Assembly: GCA_036897095.1 (NCBI GenBank)
Contig: JAYMSP010000236.1
Coordinates: 1 to 64,000, forward strand
DNA length: 64,000 nt
DNA from: Plantago elongata
Taxonomy: Eukaryota > Streptophyta > Magnoliopsida > Lamiales > Plantaginaceae
Direction: 5' to 3'
In this document: piece after piece, positions 44,657 through 55,426 of the stretch
Position numbering within the stretch: position 1 is the first letter of the stretch
How the letters are laid out: each line of letters starts with the position of its first letter
Program-made: the position numbers and the translations under genes
The notes under the pieces: model-generated
Told to the model about the DNA's origin: nothing
Databases searched by the model: none
What the model saw: the letters and a program-made list of their open reading frames with translations, nothing else

Positions 44657-45380
44657 ATAGGAGGTTTAGTTGAGTTGACTAGGGGTTTGACTATCTAGGT
44701 AGGTATGTTGGGTAGGTGATTTGGCTGGTTATGGATGGAGTACAGATTTGGTGTTGTTTTGTGGCTACTTGTTTTGTTTGTTTGGTGCAATTACACTGGT
44801 GTGGTATGGTACACAGTGTGAGAAACGATGGTGCAGGAAATCTGCTGGTTCTGCAAATTTTGGTTTGATAAGTGGAAAAGGGAAAAGGATGGAGCAGGGT
44901 AGCTAACTAGCTATAGTAGTAGTACTGGTAACTTGTAGGATTGGTACTGTTTGGCTTCAAGTGTCTATATCTGTTTGTATGGCTATGCTCTGCTATTTTG
45001 GTGAAAGTTCAAGCTAGACTTTATTGCTCACTTTGTTTCCTTATTGCCTTTAGTCACTAGTATAATATTTCATGTGGTGCAATGAGTTAATAATTCAGTC
45101 GGACTATATGATATGCGACGAGTTTATTTGACGTCGTGTCTCCCTTCGATGCACTCACAAAGAGTGTGAACTCTATGTGATATTAATATAATATTATATG
45201 TGAATACTACACTCATTGTTAGGGACTCAGTGTTGCTCTCCAATCCAACTAGCCTGAACCTCCACTTTTGGACACTCCAATCACACACAACATTTTGATT
45301 CTCTATAATCGAATTGTTTTATTTCAATTAGAATATAGATTTTTAAATTAGTTTGTACAAAATATAAATAACTCCTTTGG
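44657..45380. other. 3' flank of the acidic-protein gene
   Basis: Bases up to about 45060 are GT-rich and resemble a 3' untranslated region. The open frame at 44721-44906 within it has no recognised content. The rest is AT-rich. Confidence 0.45.
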
Positions 45381-45386
45381 AACTAA

Positions 45387-45625
45387 GGGCCTGATCGACA
45401 TGCGACTTAAATGTATCGATTTAAATGCATAAATAGCGTGGGATTGTTAAAATTGTATTTGGTATAGAATTGTAATTTGATAGGGTATTATAGGTTTGTT
45501 ATATAGGTAGAGAAAAATGTTGATACTGTAGAGTCATTTTAATTTTCGACATTTAAATGTCATAACAAACACAAAATCCCAGAGTAGCATCCAAATGGGA
45601 TTTGGATGCTACTCCAATCAGCCCC
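45387..45625. mobile_element. Tourist-like (PIF/Harbinger) MITE, 239 bp
   Basis: The ends GGGCCTGATCGAC and CCAATCAGCCCC are imperfect inverted repeats. TAA is found on both sides (45384-45386 and 45626-45628), the 3-bp target duplication of PIF/Harbinger elements. An internal inverted pair, CATCCAAATGGGATTTGGATG, lies near the right end. The element is non-coding. Confidence 0.8.
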
Positions 45626-45628
45626 TAA

Positions 45629-46266
45629 ATGATTAATTACGTATAAAAGTTATTAAAAAGTAAATACTATAAAACATGAGCCAAATTAAGTATTGTAATC
45701 CATGTTAGGTACTAATTCAGTTACGTAAAATTTAATAAATTTTTAGGTGGAAAGTTGAAATAATGATTGGAAAAATGTAATTTTAGTGATAAATTTATAG
45801 TTCATGTGAAAAATTGAAATTTGTGTGATAAATAAGTGTGAAATACCCTGTCCTTCAATAATATATAAAGATACACGGTTTTATGTAAGTCTTCTAATAG
45901 ATGTCTCCAAATAAATTATCTAACAATAAACTTACATTGCTAGGAAAAATCTTCCTAGTTATTAATTAAAAAACATTTTGAATTTTTAAGTTTTTTCGTA
46001 TTATACCAAAACTTATTTCGTTAACAACAATGTCATTTTGATTAATAGATTTAGTGATTTTTATTAGTAATATAGTTCGTCTCTAGATTGAGATCGTATT
46101 TTATGAGACTTTGTGTTATCGAATGTTAACACACGAGTGAATATATTCTTTTTTTATGTATGTGTATATATCATCGATACTCTTAATAAACTATAATACA
46201 TGATATTTCTACCGTCACTATGATGGAGATATAAAGCTAGTCTTCTGACTCTTTTCCAGTTTTATA
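45629..46266. other. AT-rich intergenic stretch
   Basis: No gene, RNA gene or assignable element was recognised here. Confidence 0.4.
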
Positions 46267-46274
46267 TATGAAGT

Positions 46275-46772
46275 TAGGAGTGTAAGAGGACGGGTATTTG
46301 CAAAAAAAGAAAAAAAGAACGACCCGTCTATGACGGGTATGTCAAATTATTAACCGTTTCGGGTCGATTGAGTAGTTGAAGCGAGCGGTTTGCGATTTAT
46401 AATCAAAATAATGACATATATGACGCATTAAAAAAAAAGAGACATTAGACTTTATAACATTTGTCCTCGATAAATAAACCCACAAAAATAAGGGAAACAT
46501 GACACAATGCTTTAAAACAAGTAGTCTAACCACATAAATTTGAAATTAGAAGTAAATGAGTAATGAGATCTATTATTAATCTAGTGCAATAAGATGTAAA
46601 ATACATACTAGTAACATATACAACAGACGGTTAGGCGGTTGATCAACCGCCAACCCGTCAACCGTCCGTTTAATAACGGGTTACAAATTTATAATTCACG
46701 AGCGATTTTTAATAAAGATTTTAACCGTTAATGACGGGCGGAGCGTGAAGTTATATTTTATGCACACTCCTA
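46275..46772. mobile_element. Non-autonomous hAT element (MITE), 498 bp
   Basis: The left end TAGGAGTGTAAGAGGACGGG mirrors the right end, whose reverse complement is TAGGAGTGTGCATAAAA. The flanking 8-mers TATGAAGT (46267-46274) and GCTGAAGT (46773-46780) agree at six positions, fitting an aged 8-bp hAT target duplication. Inside, ACGGGT/ACCCGT words are repeated in both orientations. There is no transposase. Confidence 0.75.
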
Positions 46773-46780
46773 GCTGAAGT

Positions 46781-47940
46781 AATATGTGTCCATAAGAAGG
46801 CCCAGGAAAAGGGAAGTTTTGCGTGATGTCCCAGTTTGATGGTAAATCTACAAAAAGAGCTTAGCTATTTGTTTTTTCAAACAACATCCAGTTTAATGTA
46901 TCATACAACAACAAACTGTATCTGATACAATGCATGAAATATAATTTTCACACCTAATATTATATATTTAGTGTAGCAATCTACAAATTTTGTTATATTA
47001 TAGAGTGCAAATGATTAAACACTTATTTTTTTCAATTGTTAACTTACAAGTGAATATTGGCTTGTGAGTCTCCCCAGAAAATGAATAGTCGGTGGCAACT
47101 GTTAAGGATAACTAAAACCTGAAGGCCTCTATTGCCGATTACTTTCTACGTTTTTACTCCTCAACTCAATTAGTAACATGTTTAGAGGCCACTTCTTCCC
47201 TACACCAAGAGTGAAAGGGAAACTGTAAAGACTATCCATTGAAGATGCCCAAGCGAGATCTATTATATCCATGTGAATTATGTCCCCTATTTCTATAAAT
47301 ACGAAAGATGTTTTTTCATTATTTCTCACTAATAATTATGGAATCAACGATGTCAAAACAAAAAGGGATTATGTTTGAACACTATTTAGAAATCAATCCG
47401 GCCCAACTCTAAATATGGGCTCACACCAGCCCATATCCAATAGTAAATGGTAAAGGCCTCAATTATTGATTGCTGAGCCCAAATTACTATTGGATCCATC
47501 AGCCCATGTATAAGTAGAAGGAAATGGCAGGGTGGGCACAACATCAAAGTCTGTGTGGCCCAAATTGTTGCTCTGGGCTTCTAGTGCCTGTTCGATATAT
47601 GGTAAAACATCAGTTACGTAAAAAAATTTGTTGATAAATAGTAACTTAAGTTAAATATATGATTATTTTAAAATGGTGATAGGAATATAGTTAGAAATAA
47701 TAGCTAATGTGTGATTAGTTTTAGTGTTGTTTAATTGGTTAAGGTTTTTTGTTTACTTGAAAAAGTAAAAAAAGAGAAATTGTAAGGTAGAAATTGAAAT
47801 ATCATTGTTTTGTAAGTTGGAACTTCATATAAAAATGGTGTTATAATGCATGTAAAATCTTGATGGAATAGTTTTTAACGGATGAATAGTCTCAATTAAA
47901 TTCATATCAAATAGACTTTAAGTAGTTTGTGAGTCACAAT
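46781..47940. other. Intergenic stretch with an orphan cluster of TGGGCY motifs
   Basis: No gene is supported. Between about 47397 and 47580 several GGCCCA, GGGCTC, AGCCCA and TGGGCT motifs cluster, as in plant housekeeping promoters, but no downstream coding frame is seen on either strand. Confidence 0.4.
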
Positions 47941-48051
47941 CGTATTATATCAATTCTTTTTTTTAAATCGGATAAAAGGCAACTCGTTGATTGAAGGTGA
48001 AACGTCTTACCAACTGAGCTACGCCTCGTTATCCGTATTATATTAATTCTT
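47941..48051 (-). mobile_element. Very short tRNA-related SINE-like retroposon with an 18-bp target duplication
   Basis: The flanks CGTATTATATCAATTCTT (47941-47958) and CGTATTATATTAATTCTT (48034-48051) match in 17 of 18 positions. Between them, on the minus strand, are about 75 bases with a tRNA-like A box (GTAGCTCAGTTGG within GAGGCGTAGCTCAGTTGG) ending in an A tract. A retroposed tRNA-derived RNA or a severely shortened SINE explains all parts. Confidence 0.75.
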
Positions 48052-48589
48052 ACTAAGATAGGTAGTCTACACAAACTACCCAGCCCACATGCACTTAGAT
48101 ATAAGTCGAAACCATGGACGAATCCACGTTAGCATAAGGGGACGTAATCCCTGCCCCTCGATTTTTTACGTAAAATTATTAGAGAGGATTACCTATATAA
48201 GCCACTAAACAACAACTCTTACACATAAGTCCATTTAAATTTATGGCTCTAAATCAACAATTGATAGGACAAAAATATCCCTACAAATCATTGTCGCGTC
48301 TATTCAACTGCCATTTCTATCATTCGAAATTTAATTTTCCTCTCCCCCGATTCTTCTTCAACAAGCTTTCTCCCAATTCTCCTTCAACAAGTTTTCGATT
48401 CCACTCTTTACTGTTTTCCGGTCTAAAAAATGATGAGATCAAGTAAATCCGCTGCAAACAAGGAAGAAGTGAAGCCGAAAATCCCAAAAATCTGCAAAAA
48501 AGGAAGAAATGAAACCGAAAATTCCCAAATCTGAGAAAAGTGCGAAGCTAATCCATTTTTATGTATAATTTTGATTAGTTTCATGTTCA

Positions 48590-50045
48590 GTGAGCGTCAT
48601 ACTCACATGCATGTGTGTTTCAGATCCAATATCACTCGAATTTAGTTAGTTTCATGTTAAATATGTGTATTCCTAATTTCAGATCTAGTATAACTCGATT
48701 TTAGTTAGTTTTATGTTAAATATTTGTTTGCTAGTGTTAGATCCATGGATACTATACTAGTTTCATGTATTGTGTGTATACTAGTTTCATGGTTTCATGA
48801 CCTATGTTATGCTAGTTCAATGACTTCTATTATGATGTTGGTTTCATGACTTCTATTATGCTGGTTTCATGGACTCAAAATCTAGTTTCATGGACTCAAA
48901 ACCTAGTTTCATGATGATTAATGATAGTTTCAGGTTTATGAAGCTAGTTTCATGATGTTTAATAATAGTTTCAGGTTCATAAAGCTAGTTTCATGATGAT
49001 TAATGATAGTTTCAGGTTCGTGAAGCTAGTTTCATGATGATTAATGATAGTTTAGGTTCATAGATTTAGTTTTATGACTTCTATTATACTGCTGGTTTCA
49101 TGACTCTAGTTTCATGACTTATTTTATGCTAGTTTCATGGGCATTTGACTTGTTGCATGTATTGATTCCAGGAAAATAAAAAGTCACGGAGACAAATATT
49201 CAACCGTGGAGGTCTGAAGGGATGTTTAGAGTATCTAAAAACTCTACCACTTTCAGAACATGTAACTAGCCTCGACAAAACACCATTCAAAGTGTTATTC
49301 CAAAAGCTAATCGATGACGAGGTGGACCCCCTATTCTTCACGAAGAATATGGCAGATATGAAACTAGTTTCATGTTGGACTGATATGTATATTTTGGTTA
49401 TTATAAAAAATGTATGAATTACTCTGTTTTATGATAGTTTCAAGTGCCTTTATTCTAATTTAAATATCATTTGTATTAGTTTTTCATTCCCAAAAGTAGT
49501 TTCATGATTACACAAGCTAGTTTCATGAATTAAAAAGCTAGTTTCAGGATCACACAAGCTAGTTTCATGGACTAAAAAGCTAGTTTCATGACCACACAAG
49601 CTAGTTTCATGATGATTAATGCTAGTTTAAGGTTTATTGAGCTAGTTACATGATATTAAATCTAGTTTCATGATGATAAATGCTAGTTTCATGGTTCTAA
49701 AACCCGAAAAGGGAATGGTGAACCCTAAAAAAACCCACTGAATATGAAAACTCCCTCTTGGAGCTATGGTCTTAATTAGAGTTTAGGGTTTAGGACGGGT
49801 ACAGGGTTGCCCTAAACCCTAATTAAGCGTTTCTCAGGACTACAATAATAGTTTCTACATAGAATGTACTAGTTTCATGTTCATTGGGCTAGTTTCATGA
49901 TGATTAAAGCTAGTTTCATGATGATTAATGATAGTTTCAGGATCATTGAGCTAGTTTCATGATGATTAAAGCTAGTATCACGATGATTAATGATAGTTTC
50001 AGGATCATTGAGCTAGTTTCATGATGATTAAAGCTAGTTTCAGAT
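48590..50045. repeat. Degenerate TAGTTTCATG minisatellite
   Basis: The ten-base word TAGTTTCATG, often as GCTAGTTTCATGATGATTAA, occurs dozens of times in direct orientation at irregular spacing of about 15-45 bases. It is interrupted at about 49150-49370 and 49700-49850 by non-repeat sequence. It has no coding capacity of its own. Confidence 0.9.
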
Positions 50046-50179
50046 CCACCAACCCTAATATCAAGCGTGTTTAGAACCACTACCCTTCCCAATATACATT
50101 TTCTTACCACGACGAACATTAAGGGGATCAACATCTAAGCAATTATCTTCACCAACCACAATATCCATATCCACAAACT

Positions 50180-50542
50180 TCATCCATGAAGTTTGCACAT
50201 CCCAACCATATTATTCAATTCGTCATCAGTAAAAATTAAAAATCTCTTCCGATCAACATAAAAAAAAAACCTCGTCGAATCCAAATCATTCAATCGAAAC
50301 TTTGCAACTGCAATTTCCAACAAATCAAAAAAGGTAAAATCAGATCCAATACAGAAAGCATGACTGAGACCATTATAGGTTAACGAAACCATGAAATCCA
50401 TGCTTTTTGTACGAAGATGAAGCAAAATCGAAAGAAAAATCACAGATAACATTGAACAGGCGTGAGAAGAAAACATGGAGAAGAAAATTCGAGAGAGAAG
50501 AAAAAGCGAGAGTGCAAAAGCGATGGTGGAATGTCTATACAT
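50180..50542 (-). pseudogene. MuDR-like N-terminal fragment (tentative)
   Basis: A 120-codon minus-strand frame contains SLTYNGLSHAFCIGSDFTFF, then EIAVAKFRLNDLDS, FFFYVDRKRFLIF and DELNNMVGMCK. The arrangement resembles the PB1-like domain at the start of plant MULE transposases. The frame ends at stops after KLHG, with further in-theme codons beyond (MKFVDMDIVVGEDNC). No catalytic domain follows. Confidence 0.4.
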
Positions 50543-50703
50543 ACAGAATTATATTTGGGCGTGAAGTATAAGCAAATGGAAAGCAACTAGGAGAAGAAAA
50601 ATCGAGAGAGAAGAAAAAGCGAGAGTGCAAAAGCGATGGTGGAATGTCTATACATATAGAATTATATTTGGGCATGAAGTATAAGCAAATGGAAAGCAAC
50701 TAG
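50478..50703. repeat. 113-bp tandem duplication
   Basis: Two nearly identical copies, 50478-50590 and 50591-50703, differ at only a few positions (for example GGGCGTG versus GGGCATG). The duplication is recent and lies in the right terminal part of the putative MULE. Confidence 0.9.
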
Positions 50704-50835
50704 GGATATTTTGGAAAAGTCAACTACAAATAAAAACTAGATTGGCCATAATTGTAATTATATTTTTAAGCAGGTTTTAAATGTAAGAGCCTAATGTAAA
50801 TTGGCCTTTTTATGTAATTTTCTTAAATTATTATT

Positions 50836-51532
50836 ATATCCTTTTACAAAATATATGTTTGCTCTGTGTGTGTGTGTGTGTTACATGTGCGATACAGTAA
50901 TCACATATGAATAGATAGCCGAATGGGTTATCTAATGCTTTCAGCGTCTTGAATTATTGCGAGATCTGGTTTCCATCCACAGTGACAAAAACATTTTCAC
51001 TATTTTTCTTTGTTTTTATTATTTTTCGTTCTGCTTTAATATAGTTACATTATTTTTATTAAAAAATAAATTTTAATTGTTTTTCTTTCAAAATTCAATA
51101 TAGATATATTATTATAAAAAATAAGGGCAAATTACATCTGGACCCCTCTTTGATTTTCTAATTACATATGAAATCTCGTTAGTCAATCAATAACGTAGAC
51201 ATCCCTGTTAGATATAATCTAATTACATATAGGTCCACGATCTTGACTTTTGGCGAATTAAAACCCGAAAAGTTCTGTTTTACCCCTGGCCCAATATCAG
51301 ATTCTGAAATCGGCCAAACAACCCTAACTAATGATGTCACGTGAGTGTTACATGAGGATCCATATATAATTGATTTCGAACAACATGTATTTGTATGTAA
51401 TTGGAAGTTGAAACTAACCGTTAGTTTTTTTAAAAAATAGTTGTTGGAGGACATTTGAAGTCTATTTATACATCATTTTTGGTTCCTTTGTGTTGTTTTT
51501 TGCTGATCATTTTGTGTAAATAGTTAATATTT

Positions 51533-51565
<33 letters not shown>

Positions 51566-53585
51566 AATAATAGTATTTTTTAAAATTACGTCCTAAATCA
51601 AATGTCTCATTTAATTTTGATGTTTTGCATATAACATTTTTAAACTTTAATTGTATTTGATACTATTAAACAGTAAATTTGATATGTTCGATTACATCAT
51701 ATTATTAACAGACCTCATCGGTAATCATATGGAAGCAAAGTTTCTTTATATAATTTAATTGAACATTTAATATAAACGAATTAAGATTAAATCATAGTCA
51801 AAGGTCATTGCATCAAACTCTATTGTCTATAATTTGACACTAAAATGTTTTGATGTGAAACTTTAAGGTTATGGTGTGAATTATTTCCCACACTAAAAAA
51901 GGCCATATTCTAGTAGTGTGTATCATTTAGTAATTTTTTTTAGAAAAAGTCTTATTTTAATTTTATTGAATATGGATCAACCATATCCTTCCTATCTAAA
52001 TTTTATCATGCTCACACAAATTATAATAATATAATCGAGACATTTATGATTATGATCTATGAATTAAGCATCATCTTTTTTAATCGGGTAAAATTGTGCA
52101 AATATTATTGTTAATAGAACTAAAAGATTGAGAAAACCGTTAAAAGAGTAATACAAAATAAAAATCTATGTTGAAAAAAAAGAATGCAAAAGAGAACAAC
52201 AAAAAAGTACATGAATAATAAATATTAAAATTTATGAAAAATTGTAAAAAGAAAAAGTAAGGTATATAATTAAATTAGTTGTTAATAGCTACTAAACAAA
52301 TACAGGAAAAATAATAATAGAAAAACAAATCGAAATATAACGACTATATTTCAGCTTCATAAGAAAGCCACGCTAGTGTTCTATATCAATTAAATATGGG
52401 TCCTAAGGCCATGTTTGCTTTGCCAATATACAAAATTCGGTTTTAATTCGGTTAAATATTAATTCGCGAAAAGAATCTAGTTGTAATTGTTTGCCTAACC
52501 GACTTTTAGATGAAAACAAGGCAACTTTGAAGGGTATATGTAATTGATCCAAAAAATAATTATTTTTAATTTTTCTCACTACGTCTTGTCGAAGTTTTCA
52601 CTTTGTCTTTTGTCTTTTTAAATAATTTATTATTCAAATTTTATTCCGTTTCAAAAAATTATTCAAAATTTATTTCTTTACAACTTTATTCTAAATCTCA
52701 CTACAACAAAAGAATTATTCTAGATTTATAATTACATTTTTATAAATACTAATTTAATCCTAATTTATTGTATTAATTATTATGTTAACTGTTAAAATAA
52801 TAAACATATTATAAAAAGAGAGAACTTATTAGAGTACAAGGAACTGAGGAAGCTTATGTATATACACTTTGTATTTAATGTAATTCTAAGTTATATATAT
52901 ATATATATATATGTCTTTATTGTAATATAAAATTAAATTAAATTAAATTAATATATTAATAAATTTTAATATTACATTAAAAATACTTATCGCTATCACT
53001 GAATAAATTTTATGCGTGGGGATGGACTTTAGAATCATACTACAATCTTTTATTAGTTTACTGATCAATTAAGTTACAACTCATTCCCATTTTAGATCCA
53101 CAAGTTGATGGATATTACATTTAATAAATACGATACGAAAATGTTATGCATTATCTACATGTCTCTGTTATAAATTTATAATTTTAAGGTCAACCTATTC
53201 CAGTCAGGGTACGTTAGACCTGGTATTGTGTAGTTTATTGACAAACAAGTATTGACTTTCAGGAATGCGACATCATGAGGTGTTCCCCAACATTTTTATT
53301 CTTTGGGGGTACAATATAGGAAATAATTAATTATTTGGTATTATTGTTAACAAGAATAACACCATTAGTGAAAAAAAATATTATCAGGTGTATTCACGTA
53401 AACAAAATTTGTTGGGGCTCTCCAACCAAACACGTAATATCATAGATTCATATATAGTGGTATGTAATATTTAAACTGGTAATTGAATTACACATATACT
53501 TTTAAAGTGGACCATTCTATAAGCATACATAATTGTTACGAAAACACATGCCACAAGTCCACAATTGGTAAGTTTAACGGTGTCA
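50836..53585. other. AT-rich intergenic DNA with microsatellites
   Basis: No gene is supported. Simple repeats are (GT)n at about 50865-50881, (AAC)n at about 51533-51571 and (TA)n at about 52892-52912. The block at 51120-51460 is less AT-rich and may be transposon-derived, without assignable ends. Confidence 0.5.
51533..51571. repeat. (AAC)n microsatellite
   Basis: About ten AAC units run into three AAT units. It is a simple intergenic repeat. Confidence 0.95.
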
Positions 53586-53589
53586 TAGA

Positions 53590-53680
53590 ACCTTTGAGGG
53601 TAGTCACGGCAAGGTATGCAGGGTGGAAACAAATTTTTTTATCAACCGCCAGTTGAGCTACCTTGTTCTAAAGTGCAACA
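53590..53680 (-). mobile_element. Possible SINE fragment with tRNA-like A box
   Basis: The minus strand reads GGTAGCTCAACTGGCGG, a good A box of plant SINEs, followed by text without a clear B box. It abuts the truncated LINE at 53690. The ends are not resolved. Confidence 0.3.
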
Positions 53681-53689
53681 TCAACAGCA

Positions 53690-55300
53690 CCCCTTTATGA
53701 CATGCAAGCATGTTTGGTTGCCAGAATATGTAGGCGAACAGTTAGATAAGTTGAACCGGAATTTCCTCTGATCAAATGACATAGTACAATGAAAAACACA
53801 CTTTGTAGGCTGGAAACAAGTTGTGAGACCAAAGTTTGGAAGGAGGATTGGATTTGCACGAAGCCAGGTTAAATAATAAAGCAATGTTGTCCAAGATCGT
53901 ATGGAAAATGGCAAAACGTGAACGAACCATCTGGCAGGACCTGGTGCAAGCAAAGTACCTTAAAGGACAAAGCATTCTTCATAATGTAGCTAAACCATCG
54001 GATAGCCCAAGTTGAAAGGGAGTTATTAAATGTGCGCAAGAGCTGAATTCGAGTTTCAGATGGAAGCTTGGGGGTGGAGTGGAGATTCGACTTTTCATGT
54101 ATGTATGGTTTAATGGCAAAGGGATTTACACAAGGATTCCAGGAATTGATTGAAGGGATATGGAAGTAAAAGTTAATCAGGTTCTGGCGAGTGATGGGAG
54201 TTGGGACTTCACGAGTCTGCATACGGAAATTCCAGTAGATATGTTGGCTGACCTCGTAGCAGCTAATATCCAACTGGGAACAGTTCCAGATGAGCTTATA
54301 TGGAATGAAACATCGTCGGGCTTATTCTTGTGTCAGTCGGTGTATAATACATTCAGGAAATGATAGTTCGGATAGGCAGGGTAATTGTAGAAGTGTAAAC
54401 TGGAAATTGCTTTGGAAGAGTAGATTGCCGAATAAGTTTAAGCATTTTCTTTGGTTGGTGCTTCAAGATAGGCTTATGACGAACATTTTGAGGTTCAAAA
54501 GGCAAATGATGAATAATCCATGTTGCAGTATTTGTCAGGACAAGATGAAGATGCCATTCATATATTACGACATTGCAAAGCCGCACAGACAAATTGGAAG
54601 GAAATACTAACACCGGCTGATTTGATCGTATTTAATACCACCCCGGATCATCTGGAAATTGCAAAATGCAAGGATCTTTCATGAAGAGCGGATATCAAAA
54701 CGAGAATGATCTTTCCCATCAAGCAATTGAGTTGTGATCTTCAAATGATGATGGACCCCATGTCGTATAAGAAACAATTCACTTGGCATAAACCACCTCC
54801 AGGATGGGTAAAGCTCAATATCGACGGAAGCTGTCATCCGTTAGAGAACATGGGATCCGTAGGATGTGTAGTATGAAGTGAAAGTGGAGAGTGGCAGTGG
54901 GGCTTTACAAGGAAACTGGTAGCACCTACGGTCAATGAAATAGAACTTCGAAGCCTAGCAACCGGACTTGACATGGCTTGGGAAAGGCACCATGTAAAGA
55001 TCATAGTCGAATTGGACTATGAGTTTGACTGGGTAATAGAGCTTGATCAATCGCCATAGGGGTTAATACCATTAGTCGATCGCTGCAAGGAGCTCTTACG
55101 AGAGCCATGGAAAGTGGAGATTCGCGAGACAGATAGGAAGGCAGATTTTGGTCACATAGCTTCTTTAAGATACTATTTTGATGGGAAAGGGATGCTTTGG
55201 CTCTCTCCACCGCTCATCTGTAATCTCGATTTTGGGCTCAGACATCGGCTATTAAGCCTAATGCACTTCATTACTTACAAAAATAAATAAATAATAACTA
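53690..55300 (+). mobile_element. 5'-truncated L1-type LINE fragment (thumb, zf-RVT, RNase H)
   Basis: Plus-strand text starts near LPEYVGEQLDKLNRNFLWSN, continues with LSKIVWKMAKRERTIWQDL, FRWKLGGGVEIRLFMYVWF, a zf-RVT region (WKLLWKSRLPNKFKHFLWLV, then CCSIC) and an RNase H (PPPGWVKLNIDGSCHPL, VNEIELRSLATGLDMAWER). An A-rich tail begins at about 55269. Several stops and frame changes break it. It lacks ORF1, endonuclease and the polymerase core, as expected from 5' truncation during insertion. Confidence 0.85.
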
Positions 55301-55426
55301 ATAAATTATTAAAAATATATTACAATTACACCGTTTTACTCATCCCACTAAAAGTGCATGTTTTTATCACTTCTTTTTATATTTTATCATATACTACTAT
55401 TATAGTTTTTACCTAAACCTACACTC

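Larger units (their letters stand above)
48165..50835. mobile_element. Putative non-autonomous MULE enclosing a minisatellite
   Basis: The left part (about 48170-48370) and the reverse complement of the right part (about 50450-50830) share order and words such as AAAATATCCCTA, a TTTCATTT/CCATTT segment and CT-rich tracts with CTCTCNCGATT/TCTTCTTC, suggesting long degenerate inverted repeats. Readable interior pieces include NRGGLKGCLEYLKTLPLSEH at about 49199 (+) and a minus-strand frame at 50180-50542 with SLTYNGLSHAF and DELNNMVGMCKL, reminiscent of the N-terminal part of MuDR-type proteins. A 9-bp target duplication was not identified, so the family is an inference. Confidence 0.4.

Noticed and set aside
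44721-44906. 61-codon frame after the acidic-protein gene
   Set aside because: It lies in the GT-rich probable 3' untranslated region and shows no domain, despite a short hydrophobic stretch.
47129-47329. 66-codon minus-strand frame with PFTLGVGKKWPL
   Set aside because: It was considered as a retroelement fragment, but no family block could be matched.
47970-48032. A functional tRNA gene on the minus strand
   Set aside because: Only the D-arm/A-box half is convincing. The T arm and acceptor pairing are absent, and target duplications show that it is retroposed.
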